Positions 53,444 through 63,809 are shown, counted from the stretch's first letter. The stretch: DNA of 64,000 bases from Lachnospiraceae bacterium GAM79 (GCA_020735665.1 CP085928.1:124001-188000), one strand, 5' to 3'. The notes: generated by a model from the letters alone, not told the origin. Made by a program: numbers and translations.

Positions 53444-56400
53444 ATGCAGAGTCCAATCCATGAAGGATATGAATATCAGGATTATTTTACTGTTTCAATA
53501 ATTCTACAACTGATGCTTCAACAGATAGATGCTGAGCTGATTATCGATCGTAAGGATTTCAGCGGAGATAAATTTGATGATTTAAAGTTGAAGATGTCTA
53601 ATGGTAACATTGAATTTCAAATTAAGTATTCTGATGATGAAAGCTCCCATAAACTTACTAAAGATGACTTGGCAAATGGCAATGGACATGATACTGCGTT
53701 GTGTGATCTTTTCGCTTCTTGGAAAATGAGAAAAGAATCCGAAAATGATACTCAAATAAAGTTATGTCTAGCGTGGAACATGCCTACTGATGATGATCCA
53801 ATTACAGAGTATTTGAAGCCTATTCAAGAACAATCTCTGCCTTTTTCGGTTGCTGCATATTCGTTTGACGGTGACGTGTTTTGGCCAGCAGAAAAATTAC
53901 CACCAAAAAGTTGGAGAAAGTTTAATACGGCGATTAAGTCAGGACTTATTGATAGAGAAGCCTTTTTAGCTTTTTGTAATGATCTCACGATTATTTTAGA
54001 AATGCCTAAAGCAAGTCTGGATTTAAAGAATCCTGGAGCCCTAGAAAATGTAATTATTCGGCAAACTGAGAAATTGGGGGTAGGAATATATCCAAATGAT
54101 GCTCTCAACGTGGAGGATATTATTTATAAACTTGCAACGGAAGTAAAACATTCTAGAGCGATAGGAAACAGACTTTATACAAATATATTAGTGGGGCGCC
54201 TTGGATTAATAATGGATTACGGGAAATTTGATCAAAGATTTCCGGTGGATTCAACGCATCAGATTATACTTGGTGATGAAATTGAAAGGTTACACAGAGT
54301 AATTCTTGATTCAAAACGTGTCATTATTTCAGGCAACCCTGGATCTGGAAAGTCTTGGCTTGTTGATGAATACGTAGATAAACTTACGAGTGAAGATAGT
54401 AAAGTTATACATTATAATTGTTTCCAGTCTTTACAGGATACAAATAGTCTTGAGAGAATACGTGTCACTTCCTTATATGGAAATCTAGTTTCGCAGATAG
54501 TGGAACAATGCCCAGAGCTAGTTGTACATAAAAATACAATCTTTGGTGCTAATAAAGCAGAGCTTGAAAATTTGCTTTGTTTCATTGAAGAAGAATTCTA
54601 TTTAGTGGTAGATGGTCTTGATCATATAGCTAGAGAATATGAGCTAAATAAAGATTTTATTTCCCACTCTGAAATTGAAATCATTTCGGAACTGTTGGAA
54701 ATCGATTTTCCTGATAACTGCTATGTAATAATATCATCGCAGCCAATAAATGAAATAGAGAAGTTTAAAAGCAAGAACTACAGTGTATTTGAGATTGAGC
54801 CTTGGGGAATAGAACAAGTAAAATCCTTGATGACGACTTTTCAAATTAGTGATGATACTATTGAAGATGATGATATTTCATCAATAAGTGCATATATACT
54901 TAAGAAATCTCAGGGAAATGCTCTATACCTTAGTTATATCCTGCGCCAATTACGAAACTTAGATGAGAATAAAAAATTAATAGACGAAATACCTGACTAC
55001 GATATCAGTCTCTCTAAGTATTATTCCTATTTGTATACAAAAGTTCATAATAACCGCACGGTTAATGCACTTTGTGGGGCAGATTTCTATCTTGGTTTAA
55101 ATGATTTAATGGAGATTACAGGGGACGGCAAATATGTAGAACAAGATATATCGGTGCTTCATCCATTATTGATAGAAAATACACTAAGCGGTGGCTTTTC
55201 AATCTATCATGAAAGTTTCCGCCGTTTTGTTTTAGATTCATTGAAAGATAAAAAAGTGGATTTAGAGCGAAATGTCTATGGTATTCTTGCTGATTGGTTA
55301 CAGAAGAAACCATTTTTTGAATTTGATAAGTCATTTTATTATCTTACTGAATTGCTATATAAAATCAAGAGAGATGCAGAAAATATTGAATTGATTGAGA
55401 AAGAATTTGTTCTTAAATCAGTATCAGAGGGTTATTCTCGAAAACGTATAAGAATGAACTTGAATTGTATTATCCGAAGTGCGGGTAGAATTAGAAATTT
55501 AGTTGCGTTGGCAACAGCAGGTGAGTTGTTGGCAATGCTCGATGATATGAACGAATTCGATAGTACTGGAGAAGAGTACTTCCAAGCAATATGTGATATA
55601 AAGGGTGCTTCTAAACTAAATCAATTAATGCAAATTGATGGAAAACCAACCTTTGATATGAATACAGGCCGAATTGCGTGTTATATTTCTTCGAAAGCGG
55701 GTATTACACCTTGGTGGGAACTGTATTTAGATACAGAGGCTAAACAGTATAAAATTGAGGAACTTAAATACTATTATAGATATTATCTTGATGAACAAGG
55801 AGTTAGTATCATTCCTAAGCTTATGGAGGCAATAGAAAAAGAAAAGGTTTCAATAAGAAACCAATGTATTGAGATTGCGTATGATGAGTTACAGGACTAT
55901 ATAGAATTTGATGAAATTGCTTCAATTGCGGAGGAGCAACAACTGATTAATTGGAAAAACTATCTTTCGTATATTGAGACTGGATATTATCCGCAAAGTG
56001 AAGTTTCCTTTGAGGTTACAATTGGAAACTTGGAAAAAATCAAAACATTGAGGATGCCAGGAGAAAAAGATATAATGATTTTTAAAGAATTTTCCTCACA
56101 AATATATTATTTGGCTGTAGCGGGGGATAGGAAAGTAATAGAGAAAGTCTGTGCGGATTGTAAAAATATTAACTGGTTCTATAATTGGATAATATATTCT
56201 GTCAAGATGTCAGAATTGTGTGCACACACAACACAAATGGATTCTAAAACAATCTGTGAAACAGCACTTACTAATTTGAAACTATTGCTACAGGATACGG
56301 AAGTTTTCAAAGGAGAACCACGTACTTGTGATTTGTATTTTCTACAGAATGAATTAACAAGGTCATATGAACTGGCAGTAGAGCTGATTGTCAAAAATGG

Positions 56401-59284
56401 AACAGTAGAGGATCTGGAGAAAGCCCTAGGGATTCTCGAACGGCTTGATGATGAAACTGGAACAAGTTTGGATCATAGTATGGGAGGTCCATTAACTGAT
56501 GCTGAATTTTTGGGCTTAATATCTCGTTTTCTGACAATTGATAATTATGAGATCGTAAAACCTTATTTATTAAGAACTCAGGAGAAAATAGAAAAAAATG
56601 AGGTATATGATTGCATAGCTGCAGCAAAGTTACGCTTTGTTAGTCTTATTTCAAAGTATAATCAGTCTGAGGCTTTAGAGCATTTTGATATATGTATACA
56701 TTATCTTGTTGCATATGGATATCACAAGGATATTATTCTGTTGCAAATTATGGATTCTTATAACATTTTTTTTGAAGCTGTTGCAGGAAATCCAGAAGAG
56801 GAACGTGATACAATAACAAAAATGACAATGGCTCTTTGGAATCATACTGATGGAAGAGAAACAAAGCACTTTCTAAATCGCTGGTTTGATGAATTGCTTA
56901 AGATAGACTCGAAGTATGCACTTGCATTCCTGTCAGGGCTACAAATCAAGTTCGGAAAAAGCTGGGTTGTGGAGGGTATGTTACGTTCTGCTATAAAAAA
57001 GTATAGCAATGATTTGGATTGTTTAGATATTGTAATTGAACTGATTGAGTCGCTTCCAAATGATACAAGCCCAAGAATAATTGATGCATCCACATCTGTA
57101 TTCAGAACACTAGAGCAGATATACACAGGAGCAGACGATGATGAAAGATTACTAATCAAGCGCCGTATGAATGAACTTGTTATCAATGTTGTTTCAAGAT
57201 TTAATATTCTTGATAGTCCTTGGCCGGACAATGATTCGTGTAAAGATGGAAGCATTAAAGAATTTTTATTAACAGTTGAGTCATCAGGATTTGATGTTTC
57301 ACAGTATATAGAATATTTCCATATAAAAAAAGCCGACGATATGGAAAACAAAGAAGTTAAGAAAACAGTGGATGTTTTTGAAGCTAATCAAACACGTTTT
57401 GAAGCTTTAACTACAGAGGATGCAAAGAAATGGTTTGAAACACATGATTTAATTGAGCGAGATGTACAAGATATCTGTAGATTCCTTAGAAATTATCAGA
57501 ATGATAAGGACTCTCTACTTGAGATAATGAGATTTATAATTACTGAATACGGTGGATGGAGGTATAGTAAGAAACGTAAGGATATTGTTCTACAAATCAT
57601 TGAGCAGTTGGAACTTGACGATAAAGAACTGTCAGAAATTCATATGTTGATGTACCTTTATTCATATGAATGGGGAAGCTCGTTAATTGATAAGGATGAA
57701 TTTCTCAATAGTATACGACTTAGTTCTGATATAGCTCGTAACATATTTTATAGTGAATTACCTGAAGTTATTATTTCACATTCGGGCAGAATTACAAAAG
57801 GTCTTTTGGATGCACTTTTTGCGGTTGGGTATGATAAGAACAGCATTATTACGATTTGGAGAAATGCATTTGATATTATGAAACTTCGTTTCCCAAATCT
57901 TGATCATTATCCTATTGATAATGTTTTGGAAGAAACAGATGAACTATTAGGACTGCGTAATTGCTTATTAATGCGGTTTATTGATGGAGGTAAGGAATCG
58001 TTTCTGGCAACGTATGCTTATTTGGCGAATGCTGCTGAAGAAGAGAATTATTCAGAATTTACAGAAGCAATAGTATTTTGTCTAGAACATTATGAACAGT
58101 ATAATCTTGTGACACAAATAGCAATTGCTGATTTAGTAAGATGTTATGGATATCGTTTGAAAGATTTGAATGTTGATCGAATGATAAATGCAATTAATGC
58201 TGTTTATCCAACCAGAAATTTGCTTTTGGACGTCATATTTTCGGAATTTACAATATATAAGAGCTATCTTTTAAAGTGTGTAGATAAGCATTCACCAGAT
58301 TATTTGGAACAAGAAGATATTGAGTTTTACTTAGCTGAGCAACTATATGATCTTGGAAAAGAAGAGGCTAGAGAAGGAACCGATGAATACGCTAAGAATT
58401 CAGTATATAGAGATCCAATTATGCAGGTGGTCGATACTTGTGGTATTGACTATGTAGAACTGTACAAAAGGCTACATGCATCAAGTAGATTGAATAATAA
58501 AATACGCGCTTTTGTTGGTGGGGAAAGTAAGATGCCTGAAACAAATACCGTGTACAAATCATATGTAATTCAATATGCGCTCCACGCAATCATTGAAAAA
58601 GCTTATCGTGACAGAAAACCAGAGTTGATTCCGCAGAATTTGTTTCGGTTGATACCTGACTACCAGGGGATATATAGATTATTCAAGTGCCGTGAAATTC
58701 AACCTCGAAATCATCTATATGATAAGAGTAATTCGTGTGTTCCTTTTCTTAAAAATAATGAGGAGGAATACATTCTAATCGGATGCTATGAGACAAGAAC
58801 AAGAATTGATTATCATCAGGCGTCTTTTACTTTTGCATATCAAGGTATAGTAGGAGATAGTAATGAAGAGAATCAGATCCCATTCCGACGATATTTAGCT
58901 CTAGCGGTTGGAAAAGGAGAAACTTATATGATTTCAGATAATTCGGAATCTCTTATTAATATTGTTAGAACATTTGATAGAGAATTAGAAGATGCAGATT
59001 ACCTGTGGCCTAGTATTTCGATTTCTAAACTTTTTAACATTCATATGGAATTTGATTTTTTGAATGGAAGATATATTGCAGTTAATCAGGATAATGATAT
59101 TGTTTGTATTATGAAAAAATGGTTATCGAGTTACAAAGGTGACAGCGAATATCCAGGCAATGCAATTCCATTATATAGTGGTACCGAGTTGTATATAAAG
59201 AAAGAGTATATCGAAATGTTGGAGAAACAATTTGGAACATTGATGATGAAAACTTGCGTGGAATCATATACGCAGACTTACTGA
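53444..59284 (+). CDS. Giant STAND-type NTPase with candidate Cap4/DUF4297-like nuclease N-terminus (Avs-like)
   Basis: The protein has 1946 residues. N-terminal domain (about 1-160): GYEYQDYFTVSIILQLML, then RKDFSGDKFDDLKLKM and EFQIKYSDD, a D..(Q)xK pattern like the Cap4/DUF4297 dsDNA nuclease found on Avs and CBASS effectors. The NTPase centre (about 280-560) has Walker A ISGNPGSGKSWLVDEY (about residue 300) and Walker B FYLVVDGLDHIARE (about 388). The rest, nearly 1400 residues, is alpha-helical (TPR-like appearance) and would be the sensor. This matches antiviral STAND proteins that detect phage proteins and then activate a nuclease. There is a 212-base gap after drmC, so it probably has its own promoter. 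Confidence 0.75.
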   Translation: MQSPIHEGYEYQDYFTVSIILQLMLQQIDAELIIDRKDFSGDKFDDLKLKMSNGNIEFQIKYSDDESSHKLTKDDLANGNGHDTALCDLFASWKMRKESENDTQIKLCLAWNMPTDDDPITEYLKPIQEQSLPFSVAAYSFDGDVFWPAEKLPPKSWRKFNTAIKSGLIDREAFLAFCNDLTIILEMPKASLDLKNPGALENVIIRQTEKLGVGIYPNDALNVEDIIYKLATEVKHSRAIGNRLYTNILVGRLGLIMDYGKFDQRFPVDSTHQIILGDEIERLHRVILDSKRVIISGNPGSGKSWLVDEYVDKLTSEDSKVIHYNCFQSLQDTNSLERIRVTSLYGNLVSQIVEQCPELVVHKNTIFGANKAELENLLCFIEEEFYLVVDGLDHIAREYELNKDFISHSEIEIISELLEIDFPDNCYVIISSQPINEIEKFKSKNYSVFEIEPWGIEQVKSLMTTFQISDDTIEDDDISSISAYILKKSQGNALYLSYILRQLRNLDENKKLIDEIPDYDISLSKYYSYLYTKVHNNRTVNALCGADFYLGLNDLMEITGDGKYVEQDISVLHPLLIENTLSGGFSIYHESFRRFVLDSLKDKKVDLERNVYGILADWLQKKPFFEFDKSFYYLTELLYKIKRDAENIELIEKEFVLKSVSEGYSRKRIRMNLNCIIRSAGRIRNLVALATAGELLAMLDDMNEFDSTGEEYFQAICDIKGASKLNQLMQIDGKPTFDMNTGRIACYISSKAGITPWWELYLDTEAKQYKIEELKYYYRYYLDEQGVSIIPKLMEAIEKEKVSIRNQCIEIAYDELQDYIEFDEIASIAEEQQLINWKNYLSYIETGYYPQSEVSFEVTIGNLEKIKTLRMPGEKDIMIFKEFSSQIYYLAVAGDRKVIEKVCADCKNINWFYNWIIYSVKMSELCAHTTQMDSKTICETALTNLKLLLQDTEVFKGEPRTCDLYFLQNELTRSYELAVELIVKNGTVEDLEKALGILERLDDETGTSLDHSMGGPLTDAEFLGLISRFLTIDNYEIVKPYLLRTQEKIEKNEVYDCIAAAKLRFVSLISKYNQSEALEHFDICIHYLVAYGYHKDIILLQIMDSYNIFFEAVAGNPEEERDTITKMTMALWNHTDGRETKHFLNRWFDELLKIDSKYALAFLSGLQIKFGKSWVVEGMLRSAIKKYSNDLDCLDIVIELIESLPNDTSPRIIDASTSVFRTLEQIYTGADDDERLLIKRRMNELVINVVSRFNILDSPWPDNDSCKDGSIKEFLLTVESSGFDVSQYIEYFHIKKADDMENKEVKKTVDVFEANQTRFEALTTEDAKKWFETHDLIERDVQDICRFLRNYQNDKDSLLEIMRFIITEYGGWRYSKKRKDIVLQIIEQLELDDKELSEIHMLMYLYSYEWGSSLIDKDEFLNSIRLSSDIARNIFYSELPEVIISHSGRITKGLLDALFAVGYDKNSIITIWRNAFDIMKLRFPNLDHYPIDNVLEETDELLGLRNCLLMRFIDGGKESFLATYAYLANAAEEENYSEFTEAIVFCLEHYEQYNLVTQIAIADLVRCYGYRLKDLNVDRMINAINAVYPTRNLLLDVIFSEFTIYKSYLLKCVDKHSPDYLEQEDIEFYLAEQLYDLGKEEAREGTDEYAKNSVYRDPIMQVVDTCGIDYVELYKRLHASSRLNNKIRAFVGGESKMPETNTVYKSYVIQYALHAIIEKAYRDRKPELIPQNLFRLIPDYQGIYRLFKCREIQPRNHLYDKSNSCVPFLKNNEEEYILIGCYETRTRIDYHQASFTFAYQGIVGDSNEENQIPFRRYLALAVGKGETYMISDNSESLINIVRTFDRELEDADYLWPSISISKLFNIHMEFDFLNGRYIAVNQDNDIVCIMKKWLSSYKGDSEYPGNAIPLYSGTELYIKKEYIEMLEKQFGTLMMKTCVESYTQTY

Positions 59285-59451
59285 TTTGTAAGAATTGTAT
59301 ATTGTATATAAGATGTGCAGTGGAAATCAGCTTGATGTATGAAAGGGATGAAATTGTTTGTAAAAGTAGATAATTTGTAGGAGAAATTTATGTGAAAGAT
59401 TTTTTACCAGATTAGACAAGAGTGTTTATTGGGAAAGAAGGTGTAACACGA

Positions 59452-61110
59452 ATGACCGAAAAAGAATTTAAAGAAATATTAGATGCTGAGGAAACTGATA
59501 CAGTTGAATTTAAGTCTTGGATAAATGCAAGAAATATGAAAGAAATTATTTCCCTTGCTGTTGATGAATTAATTGCATTTGCAAATACTAAGGGCGGAAC
59601 AGTTTATTTTGGAGTAGAAGATAAGCCTGTTGAAGTTACTGGTTGTGATAGAAATTATGATGGTCAGCGTATTATTGAGGGAATTTATGACAGGACGGTA
59701 CCACCATTATTTACAGAAATATCAGACTTCGAGTATCAAGGAAAACTTGTTATTGCAATATCAGTCAAAGCAGATGGAAAGACATATACAACTACAGATG
59801 GCAGATGCCTGAAGCGATTAGGTAAGAATTCAAAACCTGCATATCCGGATGAGTTGAGCAATGTTTATTCTTCTGCACAGAATCCGGATTTTTCTGGCAG
59901 AATTATAGGTGAGAGTACTCTGGATGACGTAAATAAGTTAGAAGTGTATAGTCTGAAGGAAAAGTTAAGAGTCAGGGATTCTAAATCCACATTACCAGAT
60001 TTGGATGATATAGATTTTTTGAGAGATTTACAGCTTATAAAATATGATGGAGATGTAGAACGACTGACTATTGCAGGTCTGCTCTTTGTGGGAAAAGAAA
60101 CCTCAATTCAAAGATTGTTACCGCAGGCGGAAGTTATATATTTGCATTATTCAGCTGATAATTTAGAAGAATACGATGCAAGACTTGATTTGAAGTTGCC
60201 ATTAATAAGTGTCATTGACAAGCTGACAGAGAGAGTACAAGCATACAGTAAGATAGAGAACATTCAGGTAGGATTATTCAGACTTGAGGTAGAAGATTTT
60301 CCAGAGAGAGTATTTCAGGAAGCACTTCTCAATGCGTTGTCCCATAGAGACTATCAGAGCAATGCAGCAGTTTATGTAAAACAATATCCGGATCGAATTG
60401 TTATTGAAAATCCAGGAGGATTCCTTGATGGAATTACAGAGGACAATATCATAACGCATCCATCTATACCAAGAAATAAACTGATAGCAGAGACACTGCA
60501 AAATTTGAAATATGTTCAGAGAACAGGTCAGGGAGTAGATATCATCTTTAAGGACATGGTTTCAATGGGTAAGCCTTATCCAAGATACAGATCATTTAAT
60601 GATGCAGTTTCTTTGACAATATTTAGTGCAATAGATAATACAGAATTTGTTAAGTTTATTACGGAAGTACAGGATAAAAATAGTAAAATTATGCCTTTGG
60701 CTGAGATGATGATATTAAGAGACTTAATGGACAACAGAAAAGAGCAGTTATCAGAGCTATCAAGGAAAGTTCAAAAATCTCTGGATGAAACAAAAAAGTC
60801 ATGTAATGAGCTGGTTAGCAGAGGTCTGATTGAGATTGTAGGCAAAGAATATATGCTGACTGCTAAGGTTTATGAGGCACTAAAATCAGATGTGGAATAT
60901 ACAAGAGATAAAACGGTTCAGTATATCAAGGCAAAAAATATGATTTTAGAATATCTACAGACAAATGACCAGATAACATCTGCTAAGATACAGGAGATGT
61001 GCGGATTTACTAAGCAGCAGGCAAGAAGTGTCATTGATAAAATGAGGAGTGAAAATCTGATTACTTTAACAGGTAAAGGACCAGCAGCCAGGTATGTTGT
61101 GTATAAATAA
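59452..61110 (+). CDS. AlbA_2/Schlafen-type ATP-binding protein with C-terminal winged helix
   Basis: The 552-residue protein has an N-terminal AlbA_2 domain (ETDTVEFKSWI..ISLAVDELIAFANTKGGTVYFGVED) and a central HATPase_c_4-type region (PERVFQEALLNALSHRDYQSNAAVYVKQYPDRIVIENPGGFLDG, in pieces). The C-terminal half has one or two winged-helix regions (LSELSRKVQKSLDETKKSCNELVSRGLIEIV; ITSAKIQEMCGFTKQQARSVIDKM). Such proteins are common in defense and mobile islands as regulators. The ATG at 59452 is chosen over GTG 59422. The 167-base gap after the STAND gene suggests a separate transcript; a strong hairpin follows at the stop. Confidence 0.85.
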   Translation: MTEKEFKEILDAEETDTVEFKSWINARNMKEIISLAVDELIAFANTKGGTVYFGVEDKPVEVTGCDRNYDGQRIIEGIYDRTVPPLFTEISDFEYQGKLVIAISVKADGKTYTTTDGRCLKRLGKNSKPAYPDELSNVYSSAQNPDFSGRIIGESTLDDVNKLEVYSLKEKLRVRDSKSTLPDLDDIDFLRDLQLIKYDGDVERLTIAGLLFVGKETSIQRLLPQAEVIYLHYSADNLEEYDARLDLKLPLISVIDKLTERVQAYSKIENIQVGLFRLEVEDFPERVFQEALLNALSHRDYQSNAAVYVKQYPDRIVIENPGGFLDGITEDNIITHPSIPRNKLIAETLQNLKYVQRTGQGVDIIFKDMVSMGKPYPRYRSFNDAVSLTIFSAIDNTEFVKFITEVQDKNSKIMPLAEMMILRDLMDNRKEQLSELSRKVQKSLDETKKSCNELVSRGLIEIVGKEYMLTAKVYEALKSDVEYTRDKTVQYIKAKNMILEYLQTNDQITSAKIQEMCGFTKQQARSVIDKMRSENLITLTGKGPAARYVVYK

Positions 61111-61162
61111 TTGAGTGAAAATTGAGTTTTGTTTTATAAAAAAACTCAATTTCCACTCAATT
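61109..61162 (+). terminator. Near-perfect 22-base inverted repeat at the stop codon, terminator-like
   Basis: The arms 61109-61130 and 61141-61162 differ at one position and flank a 10-base AT loop. A partly similar but decayed copy of the sequence lies at about 61215-61260 (GTTTTATGATAAAACTCGATTGCAACTCAT). No gene is seen in 61111-61336. Whether it ends transcription or is a protein-binding dyad cannot be told. Confidence 0.55.
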
Positions 61163-61336
61163 GAAATGAAATATTATGCGGCATTGTAGAGTGATTGAGG
61201 ATATAATTAAGTTAAGTTTTATGATAAAACTCGATTGCAACTCATTATAAAACTTCTCCATTAAGAAAAAATATTCAAGTTGTAAAGTGATTATGGAGAG
61301 TTCAAAGAGGATTCATAATGGATAGGTGGTGTTTAA

Positions 61337-62380
61337 TTGACAAATTCAGAAAAGTTATTGAGTTCATTTTCGGAGAATTATTTTTATAAAGAACTGGTGT
61401 ATTCACAATTGAAATTTGTTCCGGATGGTGGGACAGAGATAGAATTAGCAGATTTAATAATAAATTTAGAGGATGTTATTCTAGCTATTCAGTTAAAGGA
61501 GCGGAATGAAGAGGATAGGACACAAGATAAAAATATAGAAGAAAAGTGGTTGAAAAAGAAATGTAAAAAAGCCAAGGAACAGATAAAGGACACTATTTCA
61601 TATATTAAGACAGAAAAAGTCTCTTTTGTAAATGCCAGAGGTAAAAGAACAATGATTAACTCAGATGCGGAGATTGTTCCGCTTGTAGTTTTTGAAAATA
61701 AAAGTATATGTAAATATGAACATTTGCTTAGAAGTCATAGAAATGATGGCTTAACTGTTAATTGTATGTCACTAGATGACTTTAAGTATATGTGTAGGCA
61801 ACTGTTGTCTCCGTTCGAAATTATTGAATATATTAAGTGGCGGAAAGAGTTCTATAATAAAAGCGGATCAATTAACTTGTTAGTTACTGAAACACATAAA
61901 GGATTTTTATTAAGTAAGCCACAGAAAAATGAGATGTTGGTGCAACAATACCTATATGAGCAATATGGAGAGGCTGTGTTGTCTGAAGATAAATTATATT
62001 ACGAACTTTTTAGGCAATATGTATCAGTCTTATATGAACATATGAAGGTAGAATCGGAATTAAATGGCTGCTATGAGGTAGTAAAATTATTGGCACATTT
62101 ATTTAGGGATGAGATTAAGTGCTTTGTTGAAAGAGTAGAAAAAGCACTTTTAATAGCAAAGAGTAAGAGGTTTGAAATAGTGGGGACACTACGTAATGTC
62201 AAGAAAGAGTATGCTATAGTGTTCACCGCAACAGAGCAAGGAGAACAGATTCCATCTGAAAAATTGTTGAGTGTAGTTTTTGATAAGCAAAAGGTTAATA
62301 CATTATTACAGGTTATAACATATTGGATAAATGATGACGAGTATAGAATAGATTTTGTTTTGTGGTTAGATGGATATTAA
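61337..62380 (+). CDS. Uncharacterised protein with PD-(D/E)xK-like N-terminus
   Basis: The 347-residue protein is not recognised by family name. The N-terminal region (about 1-110) reads YKELVYSQLKFVPDGGTEIELADLIINLEDVILAIQLKERNEED. Here E, D and a QLK/ER end are placed like the alpha-beta core of PD-(D/E)xK restriction nucleases (E..D..QxK). It is followed by a lysine-rich helix (KWLKKKCKKAKEQIKDTISYI). The remainder is helical with no motif. Initiation is probably TTG at 61337 after GGTGG; the ATG at 61318 opens a different, short frame. It precedes a second unknown gene by 23 bases, suggesting a two-gene unit. Confidence 0.65.
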   Translation: MTNSEKLLSSFSENYFYKELVYSQLKFVPDGGTEIELADLIINLEDVILAIQLKERNEEDRTQDKNIEEKWLKKKCKKAKEQIKDTISYIKTEKVSFVNARGKRTMINSDAEIVPLVVFENKSICKYEHLLRSHRNDGLTVNCMSLDDFKYMCRQLLSPFEIIEYIKWRKEFYNKSGSINLLVTETHKGFLLSKPQKNEMLVQQYLYEQYGEAVLSEDKLYYELFRQYVSVLYEHMKVESELNGCYEVVKLLAHLFRDEIKCFVERVEKALLIAKSKRFEIVGTLRNVKKEYAIVFTATEQGEQIPSEKLLSVVFDKQKVNTLLQVITYWINDDEYRIDFVLWLDGY

Positions 62381-62403
62381 TACATAATGAAGAGGTGATT
62401 TGT

Positions 62404-63129
62404 ATGCAAAAAATAGTTGATAAAATAAGTGAAAAATCTTTAAACTTTATAACTGAGTACATATCAAAGTCAGTAAAAGAATATAAAAAGATGGATTTAT
62501 GGGAAAAAGCTGTAAAGAAAGCGTGCGATGCAACTGAAGGAATAGATGATTCATTTGCTGATGATATTTTAAAATCTCTTGCTATACAAAGACATTATGT
62601 ATGGCTTATAAGCAACAAATCATTAGATGATATATATCGTAGTTTTATTCTTACCATGGCTATTGAATTATGTTCGTTAAATGCTGAAAAAAAACATGCA
62701 GTATCGTTAGGAATGGCAATACTAGATAATTGGTTTGAAGTGAATGGAATAGAATATCAAGATATAAGTAATCAGTTAGCAGGAGATGAAATTGTAAATA
62801 TTGTAAACGATAGAGAAAAATTATATCGAGAATATTTTTTATTGTATAATGAGCCATTTGCTCAAGATACAATAAGAGTTTATTATCCTAAAAATGGCGA
62901 AAGCTGGATTAGATGGGATAAAAACTGTAGTGTAGATATAAAAGTTAATTTATCAAAAGGAACAGAATATGGTTTTTGTAGGATAGGATTTTCTTATAGT
63001 AGAATAGATAATCAGGCTTGTGAAAAGTCTCTAAAAGTAGCATATATCAAGGAAGATAAGGAAATTTATAGATTTGAACATGAGGATTTGCTTGGCATAG
63101 ATGATAAAAAAATACTTTGGGTGTGGTAA
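62404..63129 (+). CDS. Uncharacterised protein, partner of the nuclease-like gene
   Basis: The 241-residue protein has no signal or membrane segment. The first half is helical (ISEKSLNFITEYISKSVKEYKKMDLWEKAVKKACDATEG, in pieces) and the second half beta-rich, ending FSYSRIDNQACEKSLKVAYIKEDKEIYRFEHEDLLGI. The ATG at 62404 follows AAGAGGTGATTTGT; the longer frame from 62362 is not used. I know no family with this sequence. The short spacing to 61337-62380 supports a two-gene operon that may be a toxin/antitoxin-like or restriction-type defense pair, but the sequence gives no functional proof. Confidence 0.6.
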   Translation: MQKIVDKISEKSLNFITEYISKSVKEYKKMDLWEKAVKKACDATEGIDDSFADDILKSLAIQRHYVWLISNKSLDDIYRSFILTMAIELCSLNAEKKHAVSLGMAILDNWFEVNGIEYQDISNQLAGDEIVNIVNDREKLYREYFLLYNEPFAQDTIRVYYPKNGESWIRWDKNCSVDIKVNLSKGTEYGFCRIGFSYSRIDNQACEKSLKVAYIKEDKEIYRFEHEDLLGIDDKKILWVW

Positions 63130-63184
63130 AAAATGTGTATTGTAGCTGCACAATTTAATTATGTGTGCAGCTACATGAGAATAT

Positions 63185-63436
63185 TTAATTAAATTCATTC
63201 ATAGCATCAACATATCCTTGCAATCCATCTGCTTTGAGAGCAAGTTCTGCATACAGTAGAGGAGTATCCTGCGCAAGTCTGTAAAGATATACAATATCAT
63301 CAGGATTATCAAGCATGACAGATGAATTATATTTCTGACAATTGATTATGAATGTTTTACTGTCATTTGCATATACAACGATGGAATCTGTGTCAGGTTC
63401 ATACATGCCGAACAGATAAATAAGATTATTGCTCAT
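63185..63436 (-). CDS. Small hypothetical protein of the mobilization region
   Basis: The 83-residue protein begins MSNNLIYLFGMYEPDTDSIVVYANDS and is mixed alpha/beta with an acidic C-terminus. It overlaps the upstream MobC-like gene by 11 bases, and GGAGG within that gene precedes its ATG at 63436, so it is translationally coupled. The longer frame from 63622 is not preferred. I do not recognise the family; by position it is probably a mobilization accessory. Confidence 0.55.
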   Translation of the reverse strand: MSNNLIYLFGMYEPDTDSIVVYANDSKTFIINCQKYNSSVMLDNPDDIVYLYRLAQDTPLLYAELALKADGLQGYVDAMNEFN

Positions 63437-63809
63437 TGTGAGTGCCTCCTTCCCAGAGATACTTAGCACCATCAAGCAGATCAATGATGGCAGAAAGCAT
63501 ATTGTTATAGCTGGTCTGCAGCTCTGTGATTTCATCGTTTGTAGGAAGATTATCGGTATTTTGCTCTTGATAGTAATTAACAAATGCCTTTTGCATTTCA
63601 AGTAATTGCAGATACAATGCATTTACAGTATGTACCAGAGAATATATAGTTTCTTTCTTACCTACAACGCAGATTCGGTTATATATGCAGGAACGGACAA
63701 AGTAATCTTTCTTCATCATACCGCTGCCAAGGATACGGGCTTCGATTTGTTTACGTTCAGAATCAGAAACTCTAAAACTAATAGTTGGGTGTTTGTGTTG
63801 GTTACTCAT
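63426..63809 (-). CDS. MobC/relaxosome-like mobilization protein
   Basis: The 127-residue protein has a ribbon-helix-helix-like N-terminus with HPTISFRVSDSERKQIEARILGSGMMKKDYFVRSCIYNRI. The ISFRVSDSERKQIEARI pattern and the YFVRSCI helix are typical of MobC/NikA-like relaxase accessory proteins that bind the origin of transfer. The C-terminal half is helical. The ATG at 63809 follows GAAAGGAGCATTACC. It suggests that the island, or a piece nested in it, is a mobilizable element whose relaxase gene lies beyond the window. Confidence 0.7.
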   Translation of the reverse strand: MSNQHKHPTISFRVSDSERKQIEARILGSGMMKKDYFVRSCIYNRICVVGKKETIYSLVHTVNALYLQLLEMQKAFVNYYQEQNTDNLPTNDEITELQTSYNNMLSAIIDLLDGAKYLWEGGTHNEQ

